Positions 7,873 through 14,706 of a stretch of 15,547 bases of DNA are shown one piece after another (position 1 is the stretch's first letter; every line of letters starts with the position of its first letter). The position numbers were made by a program, and so were the translations under genes. Origin of the DNA: Actinomycetota bacterium (GTDB lineage: Bacteria; Actinomycetota; Actinomycetes; Streptosporangiales; Streptosporangiaceae); assembly GCA_003168295.1 (NCBI GenBank), contig PMST01000514.1:4256-19802 (forward strand), read 5' to 3'. The notes beneath the pieces were generated by a model. The model did not search any database. It saw only the letters and a list, made by a program, of their open reading frames with translations, and was not told the DNA's origin.

Positions 7873-8605
7873 AGATATCTGCCTCGCAGTCATCTTGCGC
7901 GGGCTCGGCGTCCCAGCAGTAGCCGATACCGCGGACGGTCCGGAGCAGCACCGGTGACGCCGGTTCCTGCTCGACTTTGTCGCGCAGCCGGCGCACGTGC
8001 ACGGTGACGGTGGACTGGTCCCCGAACGACCAGCCCCACACCCGTTTCATCAGCTCGGCCCGGGTGAACGTCTGCCCCGGATGGGAGATGAAGAAGGCGA
8101 GCAGGTCGAATTCGCGCACTGTCAGGGTCAGCTCGCGGCCATCCTGGCGGGCCCGCCGGGCCGCCGCGTCGATCTCCAGGCGTCCCGAGCGCAGCGGCCG
8201 CGGCATCGCCGCCAGTGCCGCCTCGGGCCCGCTGGCCCGCCGCAGCACGGCCTCCACCCGCAGGGCCAGTTCCCGGGGGCTGAACGGCTTGGTCACGTAG
8301 TCGTCGGCGCCGGTCTCCAGGCCCAGGACCCGGTCGTTCTCCGCCCCGAGTGCGGTCAGCATGATCACTGGCAGCGGGGCCGGCCCGTCCCAGGCCTTCC
8401 GCAGTCGGCGGCACACCTCGAGACCGTCGATACCGGGCAGCATCAGGTCGAGCACGACCAGGTCGGGTCGCCACTCCTCGGCGAGGGACAGCGCGGCTGG
8501 CCCGTCGGTCACGTGCCGGGGTTCCATGCCCGCATGCCGGAGGTAGTCGACGACGACCTCGGCGACGATCGGGTCGTCGTCCACCACGAGAACACGTGCG
8601 CTCAT
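7862..8605 (-). CDS. OmpR/PhoB-family response regulator
   Basis: A 247-residue two-domain regulator of standard length. The receiver domain (about 3-120) has the acidic pocket Asp9-Asp11, phospho-acceptor Asp53 in VVLDLMLPGIDG, Thr84 in IMLTA and Lys106 in YVTKPFSPREL, so every key residue is present. The winged-helix DNA-binding domain (about 138-232) has LTVREFDLLAFF and the recognition-helix region STVTVHVRRLRDKV, ending in the wing sequence TVRGIGY. The ATG at 8605 has no Shine-Dalgarno sequence but has TACACT 6 nt upstream, consistent with leaderless mRNA. It heads the minus-strand set and diverges from the GT2 gene across 95 bp, so it may regulate both directions (inference). The likely partner is the kinase at 2480-3679, separated by three membrane-protein genes rather than adjacent. 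Confidence 0.95.
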   Translation of the reverse strand: MSARVLVVDDDPIVAEVVVDYLRHAGMEPRHVTDGPAALSLAEEWRPDLVVLDLMLPGIDGLEVCRRLRKAWDGPAPLPVIMLTALGAENDRVLGLETGADDYVTKPFSPRELALRVEAVLRRASGPEAALAAMPRPLRSGRLEIDAAARRARQDGRELTLTVREFDLLAFFISHPGQTFTRAELMKRVWGWSFGDQSTVTVHVRRLRDKVEQEPASPVLLRTVRGIGYCWDAEPAQDDCEADISNP

Positions 8606-8700
8606 AGGTCGAGTGTAGGAATCGGCAGCTGGTGAGTTTCCTCATCCCGTAAGGTCCCGCTCCGTACCCGTGGGCTTGCCGTCCTCGTAACGTCGCTGCT
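8606..8700. promoter_or_regulatory. Divergent promoter region between the response regulator and GT2 genes
   Basis: Only 95 bp separate two divergent start codons. On the minus strand TACACT (8612-8617) ends 6 nt before ATG 8605. On the plus strand TAACGT (8688-8693) ends 7 nt before GTG 8701. Both placements put the transcription start at or next to the start codon, as in leaderless actinobacterial mRNAs, and neither gene has a Shine-Dalgarno sequence. Convincing -35 hexamers were not seen. Any operator for the response regulator should lie here, but I found no clear direct repeat. Confidence 0.5.
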
Positions 8701-9351
8701 GTGACAGTAGACGTGATCCTGCCCTGCCTGGATGAGGCACTAGCGCAGCCGTGGGTCCTGGAACGGATGCCGGCTGGCTTCCGGGCGATCGTGGTCGACA
8801 ACGGCTCGGCGGACGGTTCCGGGAAGCTCGCCAGATCACTCGGCGCAACGGTCGTGCGGGAACCAAGGCGGGGTTTCGGCGCCGCCGCGCATGCTGGTGT
8901 GCTGGCCGCGACCGCCGACCTGGTGTGCTTCTGCGACTGCGACGGCAGCCTGGATCCCCGGCAGCTCCCGCGGCTGGCCGGACTGCTCCTCGCCGGCCAG
9001 GCCGACCTCGTGCTCGGCCGCCGCGCACCGGTCCGGCGGGACGCCTGGCCGCTGCCTGCGCGCCTGGCCAACCGCGAGCTTGCCCGCCGCGTCCGCCGCC
9101 GCACCGGCCTGCGCCTCGGCGACCTGGGACTGATGCGCGCCGCGCGCCGCGAGGCCCTGCTGCGCCTGAACCTCACCGACCGGCGTTTCGGCTACCCGCT
9201 GGAAATGGTCCTGAGCGCGGCCGCCGCCAGCTGGCGCCTGGCCGAGGTCGAAGTCGACTACCTGCCCCGCATCGGCAAGTCCAAGGTGACCGGGACGGTG
9301 CGCGGCTCCGTGCGGACCGTCTGGGACATGAGCCAGGTGCTGGCCAGGTGA
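8701..9351 (+). CDS. GT2-family glycosyltransferase (polyprenyl-phosphate sugar synthase-like)
   Basis: A 216-residue GT-A fold transferase with no membrane helix. VDVILPCLDE (3-12) starts the nucleotide-sugar domain, IVVDNGSADGS (30-40) is the nucleotide-binding segment, GFGAAAHAGVLAA (58-70) is the typical GT2 helix, and CFCDCDGSLDP (76-86) supplies the metal-binding Asp-x-Asp (Asp79, Asp81). This arrangement resembles dolichol-phosphate-mannose synthase-type enzymes, so I infer it may load a sugar onto polyprenyl phosphate for the neighbouring GT-C enzymes; donor and acceptor are not proven. GTG 8701 is the first start of the frame and lacks a ribosome site, fitting a leaderless transcript; a second GTG at 8713 is less likely. 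Its stop overlaps the next start (GTGA, 9348-9351), so it leads a four-gene coupled operon. Confidence 0.88.
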   Translation: MTVDVILPCLDEALAQPWVLERMPAGFRAIVVDNGSADGSGKLARSLGATVVREPRRGFGAAAHAGVLAATADLVCFCDCDGSLDPRQLPRLAGLLLAGQADLVLGRRAPVRRDAWPLPARLANRELARRVRRRTGLRLGDLGLMRAARREALLRLNLTDRRFGYPLEMVLSAAAASWRLAEVEVDYLPRIGKSKVTGTVRGSVRTVWDMSQVLAR

Positions 9352-10028
9352 CCGCGCCGTACCGGCCGCATGATGCGGCCGAGGAGACGGACACCACCCT
9401 GCTCGTCATCGCCAAGCAGCCGCTGCCCGGACGGGTCAAAACCCGCCTCGTGCCACCGTGCACGCCCGGGCAGGCCGCCGTACTCGCCGAGGCCGCCCTG
9501 GCCGACACGCTGCACACCGTCCTCGCCACACCGGCCCGACGGCGGGTGCTGGTACTCGACGGCGAGCCAGGACCCTGGCTGCCGCCCGGGTTCGACATCG
9601 CGCCGCAGTGCGCTGGCGGCCTCGACGAGCGACTGGCTGACGCTTTCGCCTCGGTACCCGGACCCGCACTGCTCATCGGCATGGACACGCCACAGCTCAC
9701 TCCCGGCCTGCTCCGCGTGGACTGGGAGGTCGCCGACGGAGGCTTCTGGGCGCTCGGACTGCGGGTACCGGACCCGGCCCTGGTACGCGGCGTGCCAATG
9801 TCAACGGCGAGCACCGGTGCCAGCCAGCGCGCCCGGCTGCATGCGGCCGGGCTGCGCGTCGCCGACCTGCCGCTGCTTCGCGACGTCGACACCGCAGCAG
9901 ACGCCGTAGCCGTCGCACGACAGGCGCCATGGAGCCGGTTTGCCGCGCGGGTACGGGAACTCGCCCCGGTTCTCGACCCGGCCGCCGCGGGGCATCAGGC
10001 CGGCCGCGCCGTGCGAGAGCAGGTATGA
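9348..10028 (+). CDS. DUF2064/TIGR04282-family glycosyl- or nucleotidyltransferase
   Basis: A 226-residue GT-A fold protein of the DUF2064 family, relatives of which are annotated as arsenosugar-biosynthesis glycosyltransferases and which resembles sugar-phosphate nucleotidyltransferases. The family signature is clear: LLVIAKQPLPGRVKTRL (18-34), then GGLDERLADAF (90-100), LIGMDTPQLTP (109-119) with Asp113 as likely metal ligand, and DGGFWALGL, the family's DGG motif. The real start is GTG 9348, which overlaps the GT2 stop; the open frame upstream of it is out-of-frame shadow. The stop at 10026-10028 overlaps the next ATG (ATGA). No arsenic methyltransferase (ArsM) or radical-SAM (ArsS) gene is present, so an arsenosugar role is not supported here. 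I infer it makes or transfers an activated sugar used by its operon partners. Confidence 0.85.
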   Translation: MTAPYRPHDAAEETDTTLLVIAKQPLPGRVKTRLVPPCTPGQAAVLAEAALADTLHTVLATPARRRVLVLDGEPGPWLPPGFDIAPQCAGGLDERLADAFASVPGPALLIGMDTPQLTPGLLRVDWEVADGGFWALGLRVPDPALVRGVPMSTASTGASQRARLHAAGLRVADLPLLRDVDTAADAVAVARQAPWSRFAARVRELAPVLDPAAAGHQAGRAVREQV

Positions 10029-10666
10029 AGCCCGGTGCGATTGGCCTGTATGAGGAGGCGCTGGATATGTCCGGTGCCAGGCTGCTCCTGCGGACGGCGT
10101 GCGGCCACGCGCTGCCGCTGCAGGTAGCCCGCTGGTGCGGGCCGCCCGACGTGACCGACGAGGAGTTGCTGCGCCGCTGCCGGGCGCCAGTACTCGACAT
10201 CGGCTGCGGTCCCGGCCGCCTGACCATCGCGCTGGCCGAGCGCGGGATCCCCGTGCTCGGCGTGGACATCTCCCGTACCGCCGTGGCCCGGGTGCACCAG
10301 GCCGGGGCGTGCGCCATCCACCGTTCGGTATTCGAGCCGCTGCCCGGCCAGGGCCGGTGGGTGACCGCGCTGCTCGCCGACGGCAACATCGGCATCGGCG
10401 GTTACCCCGACGAACTGCTGCGCCGTTGCGCGCGATTGCTGGCTCCCGGCGGCCAGCTGCTGATCGAAGCGGAGCGCGACGACATCGACGAGCGGATGAC
10501 CGCGTGGCTCGAACACGCCGACGGCAGACGCGGCCCGGTATTCCCCTGGGCCCGGCTGGGCGTAAGCGCGCTACTCAAACTCGCGGCCGCCGCCGACCTG
10601 GAGCCCTACGAGGAGTGGCAGCACGCCGGCCGGGTTTTTGTTTCCGTCACCACCCGAAGCCGGTGA
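10025..10666 (+). CDS. Class I SAM-dependent methyltransferase
   Basis: A 213-residue Rossmann-fold methyltransferase. Motif I VLDIGCGPGRL (56-66) binds S-adenosylmethionine; VLGVDIS (77-83) gives the acidic residue (Asp81) that holds the ribose; the later strand GGQLLIEAE corresponds to motif III. The substrate is not evident. The N-terminal region (about 1-55) has a helical cap such as small-molecule methyltransferases use. ATG 10025 overlaps the preceding stop (ATGA), and the gene's own stop overlaps the next GTG (GTGA, 10663-10666), so expression is tightly coupled. Its placement between sugar-handling enzymes suggests methylation of a sugar or glycolipid intermediate (inference). Confidence 0.88.
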   Translation: MKPGAIGLYEEALDMSGARLLLRTACGHALPLQVARWCGPPDVTDEELLRRCRAPVLDIGCGPGRLTIALAERGIPVLGVDISRTAVARVHQAGACAIHRSVFEPLPGQGRWVTALLADGNIGIGGYPDELLRRCARLLAPGGQLLIEAERDDIDERMTAWLEHADGRRGPVFPWARLGVSALLKLAAAADLEPYEEWQHAGRVFVSVTTRSR

Positions 10667-12012
10667 ACTCCAAGCAGCTCTCCGTCCCGGTGCGGCGGCC
10701 GGTCTCGCCGCACACGCCGCTCGGCGGATCCCGGGCGGTCCCCTGGAAGAGGACAGCCGTGGTGCTGGCAGGGCTGGCGGCGCTGGCGGTATACCTGCGT
10801 CCCGGGCTGGCGGCTCCGCACGCGTACTGGCCGCTGCGGGATGTCCACGTCTACTGGTGGGGCGGCCAGCAGGCCGCCCACGGCGCGGCGCTGTACGCTC
10901 CCGGGGCCCGGTACAGCTTCACCTACCCGCCCTTCGCCGCCGCGCTGTTTACCATTACCGCACACGCGCCCGAAGGTGCTCTCGCCGCCGTCCTCACGGT
11001 CGCGAGCACCGGCGCGCTGGCGGTGCTGTGCGCGCTGTCGCTGGGCGCGGCGGGGGTGCGGCGGCGGCCGGAGACGGTTTTCGCCGTGACGGCGCTGGCC
11101 CTGCTGACCTGCCCGGTCGCCTACACGCTGCACCTGGGCGAGGTCAACCTGATACTTGCCGCGCTGGCCGCGACCGACCTGCTGCGCCGCCACGACGGCC
11201 ACTGGTGGCAGGGCATCGCCACCGGCCTGGCGGCCGGGATCAAGCTGACCCCGCTGATCTTCATCGGCTACCTGCTGATCACCCGCCGGGTCAGGGCGGC
11301 CGCCACCGCGGCCGCCACCTTCGCGGTGACCGTCGCCGTCGGTGCCCTGCTGCTGCCGGCACAATCCCGGGTGTTCTGGCTGGACGGCGTGTTCTTCAAC
11401 CAGGACCGGGTCGGCGACCCGGCTAACCCGTCAGATCAGTCGCTGTCCGGGGCGGTGGCCCGGCTCGCGGGGACCCTTGATCCGGCCTACCGGTGGTGGG
11501 TCGTCGCGGTGCTCCTGGTCGGCCTGGCCGGTATCACGGTCGCGGCGTGGGCGCACCGGCGCGGCCACCAGCTCGCGGGGGTGAGCTGCTGCGCCATCAC
11601 CGGCCTGCTCATCTCGCCGTTCTCCTGGACCCACCACTGGGTGTGGGCCGCGCCGCTGCTGGTGGCCCTGGCCGCCACCGCGTGGCGGCGCCGCTCAGCC
11701 TGGTACGGCCTGGCCGCAGCGGCGGCCGCCGCTGTCTTCTCGGGCCGGATCCCGCTATCCGGGCCCGGCCAGCTGCTAGGCCCGGTCCGGCTGGCCGAAG
11801 GCGATCTCTACGTGCTCTGCGGCCTGGCCGTGCTGGCGGGCATGGCCGTCGCCCTCGTCAGGGAGCAGTCCCGGACGGTCCTTCGTCTGTATGGCGTCCC
11901 CGGAACCTCTGAGCAGTGCCCGGTGAACCGGCCCGGTCAACCCGCGGCGCCGCGTACCGCCGCCAGCAGCGCGTCGAAGTCCTCGCCGCACGGACCGCAA
12001 GCCCGCAGGTGA
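10663..12012 (+). CDS. GT87-family (DUF2029) polyprenyl-phosphate-mannose-type glycosyltransferase
   Basis: A 449-residue polytopic membrane protein of the GT87 family, the GT-C group that includes mycobacterial alpha-1,2-mannosyltransferases such as PimE. After helix 1 (about 32-46), PLRDVHVYWWGGQQAAHGAALY (58 onward, part shown) carries Asp60, the expected catalytic acidic residue of the first outer loop, followed by FTYPPFAAALF, another family hallmark. GIKLTPLIFIGYLLITRR and FSWTHHWVWAAPLL are typical later segments. Roughly ten helices are seen. Start GTG 10663 overlaps the methyltransferase stop. The last 40 or so residues, after LRLYGVPG, are low-complexity and soluble, and 76 bp of the gene overlap the opposite-strand anti-sigma gene. 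It would use a lipid-linked sugar on the outer face, possibly one made by the GT2 enzyme (inference). Confidence 0.88.
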   Translation: MNSKQLSVPVRRPVSPHTPLGGSRAVPWKRTAVVLAGLAALAVYLRPGLAAPHAYWPLRDVHVYWWGGQQAAHGAALYAPGARYSFTYPPFAAALFTITAHAPEGALAAVLTVASTGALAVLCALSLGAAGVRRRPETVFAVTALALLTCPVAYTLHLGEVNLILAALAATDLLRRHDGHWWQGIATGLAAGIKLTPLIFIGYLLITRRVRAAATAAATFAVTVAVGALLLPAQSRVFWLDGVFFNQDRVGDPANPSDQSLSGAVARLAGTLDPAYRWWVVAVLLVGLAGITVAAWAHRRGHQLAGVSCCAITGLLISPFSWTHHWVWAAPLLVALAATAWRRRSAWYGLAAAAAAAVFSGRIPLSGPGQLLGPVRLAEGDLYVLCGLAVLAGMAVALVREQSRTVLRLYGVPGTSEQCPVNRPGQPAAPRTAASSASKSSPHGPQARR

Positions 12013-12158
12013 GCGGCGATCCCCGGGTAGTGTTCCGCGGCCGCGGCGTCGGCGGCCGCCAGCTCGGCGTAGACGTGCAGCAGGTCCATCGCCTCGGCGC
12101 AGCCCACATCGCGCGGGTCGGTCCGCAGGAACCGGTCCAGCGCTGACCAGCCGTTCAT
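11937..12158 (-). CDS. Small zinc-binding (ZAS-type) anti-sigma factor
   Basis: A 73-residue soluble protein. It has the HxxxCxxC signature of zinc-associated anti-sigma factors, HLRACGPC with His50, Cys54 and Cys57, and a fourth candidate ligand, Cys20, 30 residues before the His. That spacing is close to RsrA-type proteins. No membrane helix is present, so it would act in the cytoplasm by holding the sigma factor encoded just upstream; in thiol-sensing members, oxidation of the cysteines releases zinc and the sigma factor. It is shorter than RsrA (about 105 residues), so the sigma-binding part may be reduced. ATG 12158 overlaps the sigma stop (ATGA), a classic sigma/anti-sigma pairing. Its last 25 codons lie antisense to the end of the GT87 gene. 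Redox sensing is an inference from the residues. Confidence 0.82.
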   Translation of the reverse strand: MNGWSALDRFLRTDPRDVGCAEAMDLLHVYAELAAADAAAAEHYPGIAAHLRACGPCGEDFDALLAAVRGAAG

Positions 12159-12823
12159 GAGCGCCTCGAAGTCTGATCGTCCAGATACCCGTTAGCGGCG
12201 AGAGCGGCTCGCAGCTTACGCCGGGCGTCGAACATTGTCTTGTAGATCGCGTTCCTGGTGGAGCCGAGCTTGTCCGCCAGGGCATCCAGCGGGACGCCGT
12301 CCAGCACGATCGCGACGAAGACCTGCCGCTGCCGCGGGGTCAGCTGCTCGTCCACCGCGCGGCGCACGGCGCTGGCCAGCTCGCGCCGCTCGGCCTCGCG
12401 AGCGGGCTCGAGCCCGAACCGGTCGGGCAGCCGGTCCCAGTCTTCGGCGTCCATGGGCACTGGCGGGTTGACCCAGAAGTGCCGTCCCACCTTGGCCGAA
12501 ACCTCGAAGATCACGAACTTGTACGCCCAGGTCGTGAACCGGCTTTCGCCGCGGAACTGGCCGACCTTGGCCATGATGGCCAGCAGCGCGTCGGCCGCGG
12601 CCTGGTAGGCGAGGTCGTCGAGCTCGGGGCCGGTGATCCGCAGCTGCCCGCTTCGCCGCCGCAGCTCGCTATGCGCGATCCTCAGCAGCATCTCGTGCAG
12701 GCGCGCCAGCGCGGCCTCGCGCTGCTCCGCGGGGCCGGTCAGGGACCGGACCCAGGTCGCCGAGTCCGTGTCGAAACCAGAGGGCGGCGTGATCCCGTCG
12801 ACGGCGGCATCGCCTGGCAGCAT
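12155..12823 (-). CDS. ECF-like sigma-70 family RNA polymerase sigma factor
   Basis: A 222-residue two-domain sigma factor. Region 2 (about 38-112) includes DDLAYQAAADALLAI and FRGESRFTTWAYKFVIFEV, the core-binding and -10 recognition segments. Region 4 (about 160-210) reads LTPRQRQVFVAIVLDGVPLDAL, then KLGSTRNAIYKTMFDARRKLR, the helix-turn-helix that reads the -35 box. Region 3 and a full region 1 are missing, as in ECF sigma factors. I place the start at ATG 12823, where ordinary sequence begins; the frame stays open upstream to 13000 but would run into the divergent peroxiredoxin gene and reads as poor sequence. GTAGGAT lies 7 nt before the ATG and could serve as an AGGA ribosome site or a -10 box. 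It is followed by its anti-sigma gene in the same transcript. Its regulon is unknown; the divergent peroxiredoxin is the first candidate. Confidence 0.9.
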   Translation of the reverse strand: MLPGDAAVDGITPPSGFDTDSATWVRSLTGPAEQREAALARLHEMLLRIAHSELRRRSGQLRITGPELDDLAYQAAADALLAIMAKVGQFRGESRFTTWAYKFVIFEVSAKVGRHFWVNPPVPMDAEDWDRLPDRFGLEPAREAERRELASAVRRAVDEQLTPRQRQVFVAIVLDGVPLDALADKLGSTRNAIYKTMFDARRKLRAALAANGYLDDQTSRRS

Positions 12824-12998
12824 GACACCGATCCTACGGACGCGATCCCGGTCTCCCGCAGGGCCGGCCTGGATGTCATAGGTAAGACCCGGGCGGCGGG
12901 TGCAGCTAACCGCACGTAGGCATCTCCCCGGCGCCGGGCTGGCGCAGGCCAGGCGAGCCTGCCGCATCATGTCATTCACCGACTGTATGGAGGCTCTC
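12824..12998. promoter_or_regulatory. Divergent upstream region of the sigma factor and peroxiredoxin genes
   Basis: The 175 bp between divergent starts must hold both promoters. GTAGGAT on the minus strand (12832-12838) precedes the sigma ATG, and GTAGGCAT on the plus strand (12916-12923) lies about 75 nt before the peroxiredoxin ATG. The shared GTAGG is suggestive of a common promoter element, but I could not find a matching upstream box at equal distance, so ECF autoregulation is unproven. Confidence 0.3.
12989..12993 (+). promoter_or_regulatory. Ribosome binding site of the peroxiredoxin gene
   Basis: GGAGG lies 5 nt before ATG 12999 and decides that start against the in-frame ATG at 12969, which would add ten residues and lacks such a site. 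Confidence 0.75.
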
Positions 12999-13478
12999 AT
13001 GGCCCTGCTTCACCCCGGCGATAAGTTCCCGGCCCTCACCGTAGCCCTGGCAGGCGGCGGTTCGCTGCAGCTGCCGGACGCGCTGGACGGCCACTTCGGC
13101 GTGGTCTTGTTCTACCGCGGCGCCTGGTGCCCGTACTGCAACGCGCAGCTGCGCGCGTTCGAGCGGGCCAAGGACCAGCTCGCCGAGGTGGGAGCCCAGG
13201 TGGTGGCCCTGTCAGTCGATGACGAGGCCACCACCGCGGAGCTGGTCGCCAAGGGTGGCCTGGAGTTCGGCGTCGGCTACGGCGCCGATGCCCGCGCGCT
13301 GGCCGAGGCGACCGGCGCCTTCGTCAACGACGACCCGCTGTTCGTGCAGTCCACCGGGTTCGTTCTCAACCCGGCCGGCCAGGTCGTGGTCGGCGTCTAC
13401 TCGACCGGGGCCATCGGGCGGCTGGTGCCCGACGACGTGATCGGCCTGATCCGCTACCTGCGAGCGCACGCCGCCTGA
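12999..13478 (+). CDS. Peroxiredoxin-like AhpC/TSA family protein
   Basis: A 159-residue thioredoxin-fold protein without signal peptide. FGVVLFYRGAWCPYCNAQLRAF (33 onward, part of the motif) holds the redox pair Cys44-Pro-Tyr-Cys47 in the peroxiredoxin-like family context with Arg40 nearby; this group uses WCPYC where typical peroxiredoxins have a single peroxidatic cysteine after PxxxT. Later family segments are VVALSVDD (66-73), FGVGYGADARALAEATGAF and STGFVLNPAGQVVVGVYS. It should reduce peroxides or act as a thiol oxidoreductase in the cytoplasm. The start is set by GGAGG 5 nt upstream of ATG 12999. It diverges from the sigma/anti-sigma pair, which fits membership in that sigma factor's stress regulon (inference). 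It converges on the propeller gene with a 43-bp gap. Confidence 0.9.
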   Translation: MALLHPGDKFPALTVALAGGGSLQLPDALDGHFGVVLFYRGAWCPYCNAQLRAFERAKDQLAEVGAQVVALSVDDEATTAELVAKGGLEFGVGYGADARALAEATGAFVNDDPLFVQSTGFVLNPAGQVVVGVYSTGAIGRLVPDDVIGLIRYLRAHAA

Positions 13479-13521
13479 ACCGCGTCCAGGACACCTGCGG
13501 CTAACCGCCGGATCGTTCCGC

Positions 13522-14694
13522 TTAGATGTTGACGATCCCGGCCGGAGAGCCGCCCGCGGGCAGCGACGCCGGCGAGCTGGGTACCTCGGTGAGGGTCCCG
13601 CCGGTCACGGCGAAGACCGACAGGATGTGGTTGCCGCTGCCGTCCACCAGCAGCGTCCGGCCGTCGGGCGACAGCCGGGCGTCGATGTCGGCGCCGCCGC
13701 CCGAGATCGGAGTGCTGCCGATCAGGGTGAGGGAGCCGCCCGGGTTGATGGCGTAGCCGGAGATATTGCCCGAGCCGGTGTTGACGGTGAACAGGTACCG
13801 GCCGTCGTGGCTGATCTCTACCCAGCACGGCGCGGTCTGCCCGTCGGCGTACGGCGAGGTGCCGATGGCGGTGAGCTGGCCGAACAGGCTGTCGCGGTAC
13901 GCTGACACGGTGCCCAGGCCGGCGCCGTTGTGCGCGTTGCTGACGAACAGCTCCGCGGGACGGGCCGGTGAGAACTCGGCGCCGAGCTGGCCGAGGCCCT
14001 GACCGGTGAACGGTGAGCCCTTGGCCGCGAGCAGGTGCCCGCCGGGCAGCACCACGAAACTGTCGATCATCGACGTACCGGTGCGGGTGCCGATGAGGTG
14101 GTCGCCGAACGCGTTGAAGAACACGTCACCCAGGCCCGAGCTGTCCGGCACGGTGACCGTCGAGCCCGGGATCGGCGTCAGGCTGCCATTGAAGTGCAGC
14201 CGGAAGCCCGAGTAGCCGCTGCCGCCGGCGCCGGAGTTCGCCACGTAGACCAGGCCAGAGGGCGACACTGCCACGCTGACCGGCTTGATCCCGCCCGAGG
14301 ACACCGGCTGGCCGACCGGGACCGGCACGCCGCCCGCGGTGATGCGCAGGACCGAGATCTGGTTGCTGCCGGCGTCGACCGCCAGCAGGTAGCGGCCATC
14401 GCGCGTGGCCTGGATCGCGCCCTGGGAGGCCAGGCCGCTGCCCAGCCCCGCGCCGTCCGCCGCGAACGGCGAGCCGGGCAGCGCGGTGACCGACCCGTCG
14501 GCGTGCCGGGCGAACCCGTCGATGGTGTTGGAGGTGGCGGTGTTGCCGTCGATATAGGTGTAGCCGACCACCGTGCTGGTGCTCGCCGTGCTGGTGCTAA
14601 CCGTGCTGGCGCTAGCCGCGGTGGCCGCGCCGAGCAGGCCGATCGAGGCGGCAAGCACGCTGCCGCCCGCGGCCAGCCAGATGCGATTACGCAT
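13522..14694 (-). CDS. Secreted beta-propeller protein (YVTN/6-phosphogluconolactonase-like)
   Basis: A 390-residue exported protein. A Sec-type signal peptide (MRNR, hydrophobic 6-26, cleavage near AATAASAS, about 24-30) is followed by a Ser/Thr-rich linker and then a repeat domain filling the rest. The repeats look like WD40/YVTN-type blades: SVAVSPSGLVYVANSG, EISHDGRYLFTVNTGSGN, ARLSPDGRTLLVDGSGNH, each with the (S/P)DGRYL-strand pattern, alternating with SLTPIPGS-type loops. The length allows seven blades. It resembles the lactonase-family propellers, but lactonase activity cannot be inferred; such proteins are often only binding scaffolds. ATG 14694 has AAGGAG 6 nt upstream. No sortase motif, lipobox or membrane anchor follows, so release from the cell is likely. 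Confidence 0.88.
   Translation of the reverse strand: MRNRIWLAAGGSVLAASIGLLGAATAASASTVSTSTASTSTVVGYTYIDGNTATSNTIDGFARHADGSVTALPGSPFAADGAGLGSGLASQGAIQATRDGRYLLAVDAGSNQISVLRITAGGVPVPVGQPVSSGGIKPVSVAVSPSGLVYVANSGAGGSGYSGFRLHFNGSLTPIPGSTVTVPDSSGLGDVFFNAFGDHLIGTRTGTSMIDSFVVLPGGHLLAAKGSPFTGQGLGQLGAEFSPARPAELFVSNAHNGAGLGTVSAYRDSLFGQLTAIGTSPYADGQTAPCWVEISHDGRYLFTVNTGSGNISGYAINPGGSLTLIGSTPISGGGADIDARLSPDGRTLLVDGSGNHILSVFAVTGGTLTEVPSSPASLPAGGSPAGIVNI
14573..14617. repeat. Three 15-bp tandem repeats in the propeller gene
   Basis: Three back-to-back 15-bp units (GTGCTGGTGCTCGCC and two variants, on the plus strand) encode three five-residue Ala/Val-Ser-Ala/Thr-Ser-Thr units directly after the signal peptide. 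The copies differ at a few bases. Such units can gain or lose copies in frame, changing the length of the linker. Confidence 0.85.
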
Positions 14695-14700
14695 TCCGTT

Positions 14701-14706
14701 CTCCTT
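14701..14706 (-). promoter_or_regulatory. Ribosome binding site of the propeller gene
   Basis: AAGGAG on the minus strand, 6 nt before ATG 14694, supports that start and so the signal peptide. Confidence 0.75.

Noticed and set aside
13497..13508. GCGG-CTAA-CCGC between the convergent peroxiredoxin and propeller genes as a terminator.
   Set aside because: The stem is only 4 bp with no T-run; too weak to call.
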